From: Methylacidiphilum caldifontis
GTDB taxonomy: Bacteria > Verrucomicrobiota > Verrucomicrobiia > Methylacidiphilales > Methylacidiphilaceae
Direction of reading: 5' to 3'
DNA: 64,000 nucleotides
Assembly (NCBI RefSeq): GCF_017310505.1
Contig: NZ_CP065957.1
Location: 1,984,001 to 2,048,000, forward strand
Positions within the stretch are counted from its first letter, which is position 1. Each line of letters opens with the position of its first letter. Below the pieces are notes generated by a model. It saw only the letters and a program-made list of their open reading frames with translations, did no database searches and had not been told where the DNA came from. Of this stretch, positions 1 through 8,867 are shown one piece after another. A program made the translations under genes and the position numbers.

Positions 1-1
1 T

Positions 2-382
2 CAACAGAAACTGGATAGTAACCGTTCTAAAAAAGCTTTTTTTTACAACGATGCTTTCATGTACTTGGCCAATCGCTATGGTATTGTGGTTGCAGGTATT
101 GTTGAGGAGTGTGGTGAAAGGGGAGGACCCTCTCCTAGAAAGCTAGCAACCATTCTTGGAGTGATGAAAATCAAGAAAATCCCTTTTTTTTATACCCCCT
201 TTTCCAATGCTTTTCTTGTTAAAGAGATTATAAGAGAAGGTCAGTCTAGGTCAGCAGAAATTGATGCCATGGAAGGAGCTGAGCTCCATCCTTTAATGTA
301 TGAAAAGGTTGCAAAGAAAAATCTCGCCATTTTTATGGATGTTTTTGGAGGGATAATCCTTTCGTTCAAAAGAAATTTTTAA
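2..382 (+). CDS. znuA: Metal ABC transporter substrate-binding protein, C-terminal part (ZnuA/TroA family)
   Basis: The frame is open from the left edge, so the true start lies outside the window. The visible end contains the DAFMYLANRYGI stretch, which matches the conserved H-DAF-YLA-RYG region of periplasmic zinc/manganese-binding lipoproteins of ABC importers, followed by the typical late GPSPRKL segment. It binds the metal in the periplasm and hands it to the permease. The ATPase begins 13 bases after its stop and the permease follows, so the three form one operon. The metal (Zn or Mn) cannot be decided from this fragment. Confidence 0.8.
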   Translation, partial: QQKLDSNRSKKAFFYNDAFMYLANRYGIVVAGIVEECGERGGPSPRKLATILGVMKIKKIPFFYTPFSNAFLVKEIIREGQSRSAEIDAMEGAELHPLMYEKVAKKNLAIFMDVFGGIILSFKRNF

Positions 383-394
383 GTCCAAGTCCCT

Positions 395-1159
395 ATGCAA
401 AAATGGGAAGTTAAAGAAACTCAATCAGCCTTTATAGTCCAACAAGGGGAAAAATTGCTTTTGAAAGCCGACGATTTAACGATCGCTTATACTGAAGAGT
501 CGGCCTTGGAAGACATTTCAATGGAAATAGAAAAAGGGAAGATCATCGCCCTTATTGGTCCAAATGGAGCGGGCAAAACAACTCTTTTGAAATGCTTTGC
601 GGGTATAATTAAACCGAAGAAAGGCAAAATATGGCGCAAGGAAGGACTTAGAGTAGGCTATTTAGCCCAAAGACCATCCGTTCCACGATACTTACCCGTA
701 ACGGTAGAAGAATTTGTTGCTTTAAGGTTGAGTTGTTTCCGGCTTTTTGATTGGCCATTTGAGAAAAAGCAAAGAGAGAAAAAGATCATTGAAATTTTGG
801 AATCTTTTCATGCAGAAGGTCTTCTACATAAAAAGCTCAATGAACTTTCAGGTGGAGAAATGCAAAAGGTTATGATCGCATCTACGCTTGCCAAGAATCC
901 GGGTTTATTGTTATTGGATGAACCCCTTACAGGGATAGATGCTGTAGGAGGATTTGAGTTTGACCAGTTGCTTCATGAACTAAAGGAAAAAAAAGAAATT
1001 GGCACCGTTTTGGTCAGTCATGATCTTCAGCTTGTTTCCCATATTGCTGATTGGGTCTATTTTTTAAATCACCGGATTCTTGTCCAAGGAAGACCTTCGG
1101 ATGTCCTCCAGGAAAAAAAGCTTGCTGCTGTCTATAGCCTTATCCATACCAAGGGCTAA
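395..1159 (+). CDS. znuC: Metal ABC transporter ATP-binding protein (ZnuC type)
   Basis: A 254-residue cytoplasmic ATPase that energises metal import. Visible motifs in order: Walker A GPNGAGKT at about residues 55-62, Q-loop AQ near 91, signature LSGGE at 151-155, Walker B LLLLDEP at 171-177, and a VSHD switch histidine near 210. Length is normal for ZnuC/MntB-type ATPases. It sits between the binding protein and the permease with short gaps, which supports one transcript. Zinc is the default guess for this family; manganese or iron is possible. Confidence 0.88.
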   Translation: MQKWEVKETQSAFIVQQGEKLLLKADDLTIAYTEESALEDISMEIEKGKIIALIGPNGAGKTTLLKCFAGIIKPKKGKIWRKEGLRVGYLAQRPSVPRYLPVTVEEFVALRLSCFRLFDWPFEKKQREKKIIEILESFHAEGLLHKKLNELSGGEMQKVMIASTLAKNPGLLLLDEPLTGIDAVGGFEFDQLLHELKEKKEIGTVLVSHDLQLVSHIADWVYFLNHRILVQGRPSDVLQEKKLAAVYSLIHTKG

Positions 1160-1176
1160 AGGAATTAACAAAAAGC

Positions 1177-2040
1177 ATGGATATTTTTTCTTTTGATTTT
1201 TTTAGGCGTTCCTTGTTGGCAGCTCTTTTATCAGGACCAACATGTGCTCTTTTAGGAGTAATCACTACGTCTCGGGGACAGGCTTTTTTCAGTGACTCTC
1301 TTGCTCATTCTACCATTGCTGGATACGGACTTGGACTGCTTATTCAGCTTTTATTGAGTCAGCTCTTAGGAATAAGTTTTTCTTCCGTTTTTATTTCTTC
1401 TTTTATGTTTTTTTACTGTCTTGGAGTTTCTCTTCTTTTCATCTTGTTTTTAAACAAAACAAGGTTGGAATCGGATACGCTTCTTTCCCTTATTTTTACG
1501 GGCAGTGTAGCCTTAGGGATTCTTATTTTGACCAAGATGATCCGTTATCCTTTTCTTGAATCCCTACTTTTTGGGGATATCAATGCTTGTTCTTGGACGG
1601 ATGTCCTTCTGCTTGGCCTGGTCAGTCTGAGTGCTTTTTTCTTCCTTTTTAAAAACATGCCTGGCCTTTTGCTTTTAATGATTGATGAAAACATGGCCGT
1701 TGCTGAAGGGGTGCAAGTCAAGAAATTAAATTATCAAACGGTCATTCTTATCGGAGGGATTATCGCTCTTAGTCTTAAACTTCTAGGAGCAATTCTTGTC
1801 AGTGCAATGATCGTCATTCCTGCAGCAACAGCCAAGTTGTTGGCCTGGAATTTTCGTTCCCTTCTTTTTTTGTCTCTTTTATATGGACTGTTAGGAGCGG
1901 TTGGAGGGGTCCTTTTATCCTATTACATTGATGCCATGACCGGGCCTACGATAGGTGGTTTTGAGATTTTGCTCCTATTGTTTTCCTTTTTTATAAAAAA
2001 GTTTTTCAAAAAGAAAGACTCTAAAAAACAGCTGGATTAA
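1177..2040 (+). CDS. znuB: Metal ABC transporter permease (ZnuB/ABC-3 family)
   Basis: A 287-residue, very hydrophobic protein with about eight membrane segments, typical of the ABC-3 permease family that moves zinc or manganese through the inner membrane. The conserved GI.LLG..L.SA..VIPAATA stretch is visible around residues 195-220. It is the last gene of the transporter operon. Its last four bases overlap the end of the convergent HAD gene, leaving no room for a separate terminator. Confidence 0.88.
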   Translation: MDIFSFDFFRRSLLAALLSGPTCALLGVITTSRGQAFFSDSLAHSTIAGYGLGLLIQLLLSQLLGISFSSVFISSFMFFYCLGVSLLFILFLNKTRLESDTLLSLIFTGSVALGILILTKMIRYPFLESLLFGDINACSWTDVLLLGLVSLSAFFFLFKNMPGLLLLMIDENMAVAEGVQVKKLNYQTVILIGGIIALSLKLLGAILVSAMIVIPAATAKLLAWNFRSLLFLSLLYGLLGAVGGVLLSYYIDAMTGPTIGGFEILLLLFSFFIKKFFKKKDSKKQLD

Positions 2041-2681
2041 GAAAGTTTTTCTTCCAAGGCCTTTAATGTTTCTATCGCTTCCTTTAGGTTTTCAAAGAGA
2101 AACGAAGGTCGAGCTGCAAGGAGCTTGTTCTTGGAATTGTAACCCGTAAGAACCGCGGCAGAAAAAATACCTCCTGCATGGGCAGCTTCAATATCATGAA
2201 CCATGTCCCCAAAAAAAATCGTTTTCTTGGGATCAATATTTTCTTTGACTATAATCTGTTTGATAGTCACTCTTTTATCTTCTATTTCCGTGTAAATGCG
2301 ATCGAAATATTTTTCTATGTTAAGTCTTTTGGCCTGCTGAAAAAAATGCCCCCTATGAATGGTACTCAGAAGAATAACGGTGTAGCGGTTTTGCTTACAG
2401 AAATTCAAGAAATCAAGAGCGTAAGGCAGCAAAGGGATATTGACTTGTAATAGCCGAAAAAGAGAATGATAATGGGCATCCATTTCGGAGAAAGAAACTT
2501 CGGGCAAGTAGGATTTATAGAATTCTTTGAGAGGCAAAAAAAAGGTTTCTTTGAATTCCTCTACCGAAAGTTTGGGTTTGCCATAGAGAGAGAAAACAAA
2601 ATTGGAAGCTCTGAGTACAAAGGGGAGATCATCAGCAAGGGTTCCTGACCAATCTAAAATAACAGTTTGGATTTTTTTCAT
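2037..2681 (-). CDS. HAD-family hydrolase (phosphoglycolate phosphatase-like)
   Basis: A 214-residue HAD-superfamily protein. Motif I is DWSGT at residues 10-14, motif II is the LLST stretch in the middle, and motif IV is FFGDMVHDIEAA near residue 157. The helical cap sits between motifs I and II, as in phosphoglycolate phosphatase-like enzymes. In most HAD phosphatases the second acid of motif I (D-x-D) is Asp; here it is Ser12, so substrate and reaction are uncertain. It is convergent with the permease and separate from the LOG gene upstream. Confidence 0.75.
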   Translation of the reverse strand: MKKIQTVILDWSGTLADDLPFVLRASNFVFSLYGKPKLSVEEFKETFFLPLKEFYKSYLPEVSFSEMDAHYHSLFRLLQVNIPLLPYALDFLNFCKQNRYTVILLSTIHRGHFFQQAKRLNIEKYFDRIYTEIEDKRVTIKQIIVKENIDPKKTIFFGDMVHDIEAAHAGGIFSAAVLTGYNSKNKLLAARPSFLFENLKEAIETLKALEEKLS

Positions 2682-2714
2682 AGCGTTGTTTCGTAAGGAC
2701 TTTACAGGGGGTAT

Positions 2715-3758
2715 TTAAAAGAGATTGATCCGATTGATGAACATTCTTAATCTTCCGTAGGATCGCTTGTTGAAAGCAAAAACTATCCTGGGCAGCTGAG
2801 CTATTTCAGGTTCATTGGACTCCTGAGCTAAGGCGGCAGAAACATGGAGAGTATCCGGTTTTGTCATGATATCTGAAAAATCGTTGCGCAAAGCTTCGAG
2901 CTCTTCGTCTCCAGGGGGCCGATAGACGCGAATAACAAGGTTTTCGCCAACAAATCGATAAGAATGAAAGTTGTGATAAAAAGAAAGAATCTCTTTTTGG
3001 GCTTCATAAAGGTTTTCGGTGAGGAGGAAAAGATGAAAATCTTCTTCCGAGATAAGCCCTCTTTTCAAAAGATTATTCGAAAGGAAATCAACAAAGTTTT
3101 TCCAGTATGTGCCCCCAGCCACATCAATGAAAACAAAAGGGACGAGGTTGGCTTTCCCTGTTTGAAGAAGGGTTAAAGTTTCAAAACATTCATCCATTGT
3201 ACCGAATCCTCCAGGGAAAAGAGCGATAGCATGTGACTCTTTGACAAAATGAAGTTTACGATTAAAGAAATACCGAAAACTAATGAGCTTTGGATCCCCA
3301 TCGATGACTTCGTTAGGCTTTTGTTCGAAAGGCAAACGGATATTCAGACCGAAACTTTTGTCCTTTCCGGCCCCCGACTGCGCAGCTCTCATGATTCCTT
3401 CCCCCCCGCCCGTAATCACCATAAATCCACTTTCAACCATGAGCTTTGCGAAATCTCTAGCAATAATCCATTCAGGACTTTGAGGTTGGATCCGGGCAGA
3501 ACCAAAAATCGTTACTTTTTTAAAAGCCTTGTAGGGCTGAAAAATAGATTGAGCGTATCGAACTTCTTTCAGAGATTGATTGACCAGTCTGATATCCGCA
3601 TAAGGAGGATTTAAAGAAGCAAAACGAACAATTGTGGCGATCATTTCGAAATATTCTCTGCGATTTTCTTCTATCCCAGTGGCTTGGAGAAATTCGTCTA
3701 TCTTTTTGTCAATTTCGGGTTTACCTGTAGAATATGTAAAACTTTTTTTTGCTGTCAC
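2715..3758 (-). CDS. LOG-family protein (TIGR00730-like)
   Basis: A 347-residue protein whose middle carries the hallmarks of the LOG family: the Rossmann-like ITGGGEGIM segment and the PGGFGTMDE motif, which in cytokinin-activating LOG enzymes binds the phosphoribosyl group of nucleotides. The family is often misnamed lysine decarboxylase. The protein is longer than minimal LOG enzymes (about 190 residues), with an alpha-helical N-terminal extension of about 80 residues and an extra C-terminal tail. The likely activity is nucleotide 5'-monophosphate phosphoribohydrolase; the physiological role is unknown. It is divergent from the methyltransferase/reductase gene. Confidence 0.8.
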   Translation of the reverse strand: MTAKKSFTYSTGKPEIDKKIDEFLQATGIEENRREYFEMIATIVRFASLNPPYADIRLVNQSLKEVRYAQSIFQPYKAFKKVTIFGSARIQPQSPEWIIARDFAKLMVESGFMVITGGGEGIMRAAQSGAGKDKSFGLNIRLPFEQKPNEVIDGDPKLISFRYFFNRKLHFVKESHAIALFPGGFGTMDECFETLTLLQTGKANLVPFVFIDVAGGTYWKNFVDFLSNNLLKRGLISEEDFHLFLLTENLYEAQKEILSFYHNFHSYRFVGENLVIRVYRPPGDEELEALRNDFSDIMTKPDTLHVSAALAQESNEPEIAQLPRIVFAFNKRSYGRLRMFINRINLF

Positions 3759-3786
3759 TTTATCTATAATGCCTCGAGAAAAAAGA

Positions 3787-5622
3787 ATGGCAACATTAAT
3801 AGAGAGATTGAATGAATCTTTACTTATTGGCGATGGAGCCTTAGGAACTTATCTTTATTCCTTGGGTGTTCCCCGAAACTATTGTATTGAGGAATTAAAT
3901 CTTTCCCAACCCTACCTGGTAGAAAAAGCACTTAAGGATTATATTGATGCCGGATCCCAGATTATCAGGACCAATACCGCTGAAGCCAATCTTTATTATT
4001 TATCTTTTTTTAAGCTCGAAAACAAAATAAAAGAAATCATCGGCAAATCCATAGAGCTGGCAAGAAGAGCACTTGGTTCACGGGAAGGATGGATAGCGGG
4101 CACGGTAAGCCCCATATGGATAAAGCCTGCTGATCCCCCAATCGATCTATCGACAAGGCGCCATCTCTATGAGGAGCAGATTTCACTTTTATTGGAAGGG
4201 GGATGTGATCTTCTTTTTTTTGAAACATTTACCGATCTTTCCGATCTGCTTCTTGCCTTGGAACTTGCACGGAATAAAGGGGCACGCCTGATTTTTGCTT
4301 TTGTCGCTTCCTTTGAGGAAGGAAAGTTGGCAAGCGGGGAGTCTGTTGGAGAAGCCTTTTCAAAACTTAGGGAAGCGGGAGCATCTCTTGTAGGAATCAA
4401 CGGGGCAACGGGAGTCCAGGCTTCCATACACTTGCTTGAAGAAATTGAAAAAAAAGAAAATGAATTACTGGGTGCCTATCCTAATGCAGGTAAACCTGAG
4501 TTTTACGAAGGCAAACTGACTTATTCTGCTAGTCCATCCTATTTTGGACAGAATGTCTTGAGATTTGTTGAAGAAGGGGTGTGTTTGCTCGGTGGAGATT
4601 ATGGGACTGAACCTGTACATATTGCAGCAATGGCTCAAGCAGCCGTGGGGCTAAAACCAGTCAAGAGGAAAGCGCCAAAATTGAGACTGCGCTATGAAGT
4701 TTCAGAAAAGGAGACTTTGCCCCAGGTTGAAGAATCCTTACTCGAACGGTTAAATAAAAAACCGATTTTCCTTGTGGAATACGACTCTCCAAAGACGCTT
4801 ACAATGGGAAAATTCATCGAGGGGGTTAAGGCGATCGAAAGAGCGGGTGCCGATGCCATTACTCTTGCAGACAACTCCCTGGCGATATTAAGGGTGAGCA
4901 ATTTTGCCGCAGCCATTCACGTCAGGAGAGTTTCTAATCTGATTCCTGTCCTCCATGTTGCTTGTCGGGATCGAAATCTGCTCGGCTTGCAGTCCGAGTT
5001 AATGGGACTTGGAACACTTGGATTTAGGCATGTTTTGGCGCTCACCGGTGATCCTGCGAAGTCCGGTGATCATCCTGGAGCTACCTCTGTCTATGATCTT
5101 AACTCTATTGGATTGATCAGGTTGCTTAGCGGTTTGAATAGGGGAGTCAATGCTGCGGGAAAAGATTTAAAAGGTAAAACGGATTTCATAATTGGTTGTG
5201 CTTTTAATCCCAACACGGCGCAATTTGACGTGCAGGTAAGAAAACTTGAAGCGAAATTAGCGGCTGGGGCTAGTTTTGTCATGACTCAGCCCGTCTTTGA
5301 TTTTGAACTTGTTAAAAAGATCTTCAGCTATCTTAAGCCTTTGGGAATTCCAGTATTTGTCGGTTTAATGCCTATTTTAAACTATAGGAATGCGGAGTTT
5401 CTTCACAATGAAGTTCCTGGAATATCCATTCCTGAAGAGATACGGAACAGGTTGCGGAAACTAGAGGGAGAAAAAGCAACAGAAACAGGGGTTGAATTTG
5501 CAAAAGCACTTGGAGAACAAATCCTTTCTCATTTTAACGCCCTTTATCTTATTACCCCTTTCTTTAGATATGATATTTCAGTCAGATTACTGGAATCACT
5601 CCATGCCAAAACGCCCGTTTAA
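3787..5622 (+). CDS. Bifunctional homocysteine S-methyltransferase / methylenetetrahydrofolate reductase-like protein
   Basis: A 611-residue two-domain protein of the YitJ type. The N-terminal half (GDGALGTYLY near residue 14) is a homocysteine methyltransferase barrel; the C-terminal half (from about residue 325: VEYDSP, TLADN, ACRDRN, LALTGDP) is a methylene-THF reductase flavin barrel. I chose ATG 3787, preceded by a purine-rich stretch; 3769 and the upstream in-frame start overlap the divergent LOG promoter area. Oddly, the zinc cysteines of the first domain are missing: the GxNC motif is GING (near residue 204) and GGCC is GGDY (near residue 268). The reductase half looks intact. Confidence 0.82.
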   Translation: MATLIERLNESLLIGDGALGTYLYSLGVPRNYCIEELNLSQPYLVEKALKDYIDAGSQIIRTNTAEANLYYLSFFKLENKIKEIIGKSIELARRALGSREGWIAGTVSPIWIKPADPPIDLSTRRHLYEEQISLLLEGGCDLLFFETFTDLSDLLLALELARNKGARLIFAFVASFEEGKLASGESVGEAFSKLREAGASLVGINGATGVQASIHLLEEIEKKENELLGAYPNAGKPEFYEGKLTYSASPSYFGQNVLRFVEEGVCLLGGDYGTEPVHIAAMAQAAVGLKPVKRKAPKLRLRYEVSEKETLPQVEESLLERLNKKPIFLVEYDSPKTLTMGKFIEGVKAIERAGADAITLADNSLAILRVSNFAAAIHVRRVSNLIPVLHVACRDRNLLGLQSELMGLGTLGFRHVLALTGDPAKSGDHPGATSVYDLNSIGLIRLLSGLNRGVNAAGKDLKGKTDFIIGCAFNPNTAQFDVQVRKLEAKLAAGASFVMTQPVFDFELVKKIFSYLKPLGIPVFVGLMPILNYRNAEFLHNEVPGISIPEEIRNRLRKLEGEKATETGVEFAKALGEQILSHFNALYLITPFFRYDISVRLLESLHAKTPV

Positions 5623-6908
5623 TGCTGGGAAGAGATAGCTGGAGGTCCATTGTGGTGTATGGAAATTTGTTCAATCCAGCGAATGCGTTCGAAAACCGAA
5701 GGGTGGCTTTCGTAAAATAAGGTATAGAGAGGGTCGGAATCATAGGTTAAATAATTTGTAGAAACTATCTTTTTCAAAGCCTCGATCAGGGGTTTAGCAT
5801 CCCACTTTAATGCGGCAAAGGCATCTGATTCTTTCTCCGCTTTTCTAAGCATCCAGTTTTTTAAAGGTTCTAGGGGATAAAAGAAAATGGGCAAGAGGAT
5901 AATCGCGAGTGCAAAAGTCGACGCTGGCCAGTTTGGATCAAGATCAAAGGCGGATATCCAGTTTTTGTGACTGTCGAAGATTCCAAGGAAAAAAAACAGG
6001 GCTAGTCCCCCTAGAAGGGTTACGAGCCGGCTTTTCCATAGATGCCCAAGCCGGAAATGAGCCAGTTCATGAAGAAGCACCGCGATCAGTTCTTCTTTTT
6101 TGAGCTGGGTGGTCAGGGTATCATAAAGAATAATCCGCCTATGCCTTCCGAATCCGGTCAAAAAAGCATTACTGTGAAGAGAACGGCTACTGCCTTCCAT
6201 CACATAGATCTGTTGAATAGGAAATCCGTTTTTCTGAAAAATGTTTTCAATTTTAGATTTTAATTCTTTATCTTCGAAGGGTTTCAATCGGTAAAAAAGA
6301 GGGATAATCCATACAGGAAGAATCCATTCCACCAAAAATAAAGCCAAAATCCAAATTCCCCAGCAATAAAACCACCACAGAGAAAAATTTTCTTTCAGCC
6401 ATAAGAACGAAAGAAAAAGAGGTAGAAGAAGGCATAGGGAAAGAATCCAATGACCAAGTTGATCAAAAAGAAATAAAATGGGGGTTGTCCGATTGAAACC
6501 GAATCGGGATTCTATCCCAAAAGTTCTCCATGCACTAAAAAGTACTCGTAATATATCTTCGATCCAGAGGATGGAAATCAATAAAAAGCAACTAGACCAG
6601 ATGGGGGGAAAAGGAAAAAGTTTCCAGAAATCTTCAAAGGATTTTAATCCTCCAAAAGGGATCCAAAAGAGAAACAAGAGATAAGAAAAAAAGGAACGCA
6701 GTTGGCCAAGCTTGATTTTCTGACGGCTGTAGAGATAAGGACTACTCGAAGCTGCAAAAGAGGGATGATCAGAAGAAGAAGATAAAGAAGGAAGATTTTT
6801 TTTGAAAAGGAATTTGAGTTGTCTTGAACTCAGCCAGTAATCCCAGAGAAGTTCGACACTGGCTAGCAAAATCACTAATTCTCCAATGCCTTGCTGTGTT
6901 GTAAGCAT
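5619..6908 (-). CDS. M48-family zinc metalloprotease (Ste24/CAAX-protease-like)
   Basis: A 429-residue membrane protein with several hydrophobic segments before and after a catalytic HELAH motif near residue 282. The third zinc ligand is supplied by the later EKESDAFAAL stretch. The layout matches Ste24-like M48 peptidases, integral membrane enzymes that in bacteria act in membrane protein quality control. The gene is convergent with the methyltransferase/reductase gene, with a four-base overlap of the stop regions. The substrate is unknown. Confidence 0.85.
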   Translation of the reverse strand: MLTTQQGIGELVILLASVELLWDYWLSSRQLKFLFKKNLPSLSSSSDHPSFAASSSPYLYSRQKIKLGQLRSFFSYLLFLFWIPFGGLKSFEDFWKLFPFPPIWSSCFLLISILWIEDILRVLFSAWRTFGIESRFGFNRTTPILFLFDQLGHWILSLCLLLPLFLSFLWLKENFSLWWFYCWGIWILALFLVEWILPVWIIPLFYRLKPFEDKELKSKIENIFQKNGFPIQQIYVMEGSSRSLHSNAFLTGFGRHRRIILYDTLTTQLKKEELIAVLLHELAHFRLGHLWKSRLVTLLGGLALFFFLGIFDSHKNWISAFDLDPNWPASTFALAIILLPIFFYPLEPLKNWMLRKAEKESDAFAALKWDAKPLIEALKKIVSTNYLTYDSDPLYTLFYESHPSVFERIRWIEQISIHHNGPPAISSQH

Positions 6909-7074
6909 TTCTTATTAATAATAAAGCAATTTTTTTACTACTCGTGATGATAAATATATTATAAGGTGAAAAAAAAATTAAAAAAGGAAGAGTTTATTTT
7001 GCTGTTTGCGAAGAGGCTTAAATTGATCAAAAAAATGGCAAGATAAGTTTGATACCCCCTTAGACTAAGAAAAG

Positions 7075-7692
7075 ATGACCAAAAACAGGAGTTTTATTAT
7101 CTTCTTTTTGTTATTTTGTGGACAATCTTTTTTATCAACTGTCTTGGCATCAGATCAGCAAAAAACAACAAGCCCTCCCCTCAAGCATGTCGAAAAGATT
7201 TTTGCCGTTGCTGAGTATGGGCCAAAGCTTCCTCCAGAAAATCTCCAGAACAACATCGACCGTTACATGGCAAAGGTTTCACAACTTTTTGATTATTATG
7301 TCCAGCGATCGGCGGCAAAAAAAAGGATAAGTCTATTACCGTTTACTTTTACTCCACTTCACGGCTTTGTTGCCTTAGGTTTTTATGTGAGTCCTTTAGG
7401 GGTGATTACTGAAAAAGTTTTTTTTCATGATTCCGGGGAGATGGCCGATTTGGTTGAAAATTGTTTGAGAGAAGCATTGGCGAAGATGGCGGTTTTAGAT
7501 CCTCCTTCGAAAGACATCCAGGAACAGCTTGGATCAGGTTTTTGGAAGTTCTTTTGTTGTTGGTGGCCACCGCAATACGCCGGACTGAGCGACGATCTTG
7601 AGAACGCTACTCGGTATTTTAATAAAGGGGGAAATTTTGGTCCAGGAGCGGGTGGAGGCAGTCCTTTGGAATTCCATCAGAGGAAAAAATAG
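7075..7692 (+). CDS. Hypothetical exported protein
   Basis: A 205-residue protein of unknown family. The N terminus (MTKNRSFIIFFLLF...VLAS) looks like a Sec signal peptide cut after about residue 25. The mature part has a central hydrophobic stretch, a tryptophan/cysteine cluster (FWKFFCCWWPP) near residue 160 and a glycine-rich tail. The next gene, a thioredoxin-fold exported protein, starts six bases after the stop, so the two are probably cotranscribed. No function can be assigned. Confidence 0.6.
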   Translation: MTKNRSFIIFFLLFCGQSFLSTVLASDQQKTTSPPLKHVEKIFAVAEYGPKLPPENLQNNIDRYMAKVSQLFDYYVQRSAAKKRISLLPFTFTPLHGFVALGFYVSPLGVITEKVFFHDSGEMADLVENCLREALAKMAVLDPPSKDIQEQLGSGFWKFFCCWWPPQYAGLSDDLENATRYFNKGGNFGPGAGGGSPLEFHQRKK

Positions 7693-7698
7693 ATTGTT

Positions 7699-8865
7699 GT
7701 GTATCAAGCTTTTTTCGACAAACCCGTGACAAAATCAGCATTTTTTTTCTTTTTTTATTTATTTTTCTTTTCAACTTTGCTCAGTGGTCATCCGGCCGAA
7801 AGTCTTCCACCAATGGATTCTCCACCAAGTACTGGACCCCAGAAATATCTTTATCCCCTTGTGGGAGATTGGATAAAAGGACCAGTCCGCGCACCCGCTT
7901 TTATTATTGAATACGTTGATTTTCAATGTCCTGTGTGTAAAAGATATAACGAGATCGTTAACAACTTATTGAAGGACTATCCGGGCAGACTTTCGGTAAT
8001 CTTTCGCCATAAACCTTCAGAGGCCCATCCCTATGCCTTTATTGCTGCTTTGAGCGCTGAAGCTGCAGGAGCCGAAGGATGTTTCTGGCAAATGGCTAAC
8101 AGTCTTTTTGAAAAGCAGGAGCAGTGGTCAAACTCCTCGGATCCACTAAAGCTTTTTAAAGAATACGCCATGGCTTTAAACATTCCAGAGGAGAAATTTA
8201 TGAATAACTTGAGAAGACCAGAGTTAGGTAAAAAAATTTTCCAGGATATCCAAAGCTCCTTGGTTTTGGGTGCTACCCGAGTCCCCTCTTTTATATTAAG
8301 CGGGGAAAGAATTCCTAATCCCGAATCCTATGAGGATTTCAAGATCCTTGTCGAAGCTTCCCTGATAAAATCCAAGAAAACCCAGGTCCATGAGCATGCC
8401 GATTTCAGGGTAGTTTTAGAGGGCAAACCGGTTGATTTCAGTGCAGCTAAGTATCAATCTCGGTTTGGTCAAGAAATAGATCCTTACGTTCATTTGCATC
8501 ATGGCAATGGACGAGTATTACACAAGCATAAAAAAGGGATAACCCTAGGTTATTTTTTCAAAACCTTGGGCATGGAATTAAACAAAAATCGTTTCGTTCT
8601 CGATACGGGAGAAAAGTACGAAGTCCGCGAGGGAAAAGTTCTTCTCCTCTTTGTCAATGGGAAAGAAGAGCCCTTGTTGGATAATTATGAACCCCAGGAC
8701 TTGGATAAAATCCTCGTTTATTATGGGCCTTTTGATTATAAACTGATTTCAAAAGAGATTTCTCTTGTGAGTGACGAGGCCTGTATTTATTCATTAAAAT
8801 GCCCACAGCGAGGAGTTCCTCCTGAAGAGGAATGTGTTGGTCAACTCGGCTCGGATTGCCAGTAG
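7699..8865 (+). CDS. Exported DsbA/thioredoxin-fold protein with histidine-rich C-terminal domain
   Basis: A 388-residue protein starting at GTG; another in-frame GTG at 7726 would place the signal peptide closer to the N terminus. After the hydrophobic leader, residues 65-215 form a DsbA-like thioredoxin fold with the redox motif CPVC at 77-80 and the cis-proline segment ATRVPSF. Residues 230-360 are a separate domain rich in histidine (HEHADFRV, HLHHGNG, LHKHKKG), seen fused to or near thiol-disulfide proteins in other thermophiles. It probably acts as a periplasmic disulfide oxidoreductase. A metal-binding role for the second domain is inference from its histidines. Confidence 0.72.
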   Translation: MYQAFFDKPVTKSAFFFFFYLFFFSTLLSGHPAESLPPMDSPPSTGPQKYLYPLVGDWIKGPVRAPAFIIEYVDFQCPVCKRYNEIVNNLLKDYPGRLSVIFRHKPSEAHPYAFIAALSAEAAGAEGCFWQMANSLFEKQEQWSNSSDPLKLFKEYAMALNIPEEKFMNNLRRPELGKKIFQDIQSSLVLGATRVPSFILSGERIPNPESYEDFKILVEASLIKSKKTQVHEHADFRVVLEGKPVDFSAAKYQSRFGQEIDPYVHLHHGNGRVLHKHKKGITLGYFFKTLGMELNKNRFVLDTGEKYEVREGKVLLLFVNGKEEPLLDNYEPQDLDKILVYYGPFDYKLISKEISLVSDEACIYSLKCPQRGVPPEEECVGQLGSDCQ

Positions 8866-8867
8866 TA

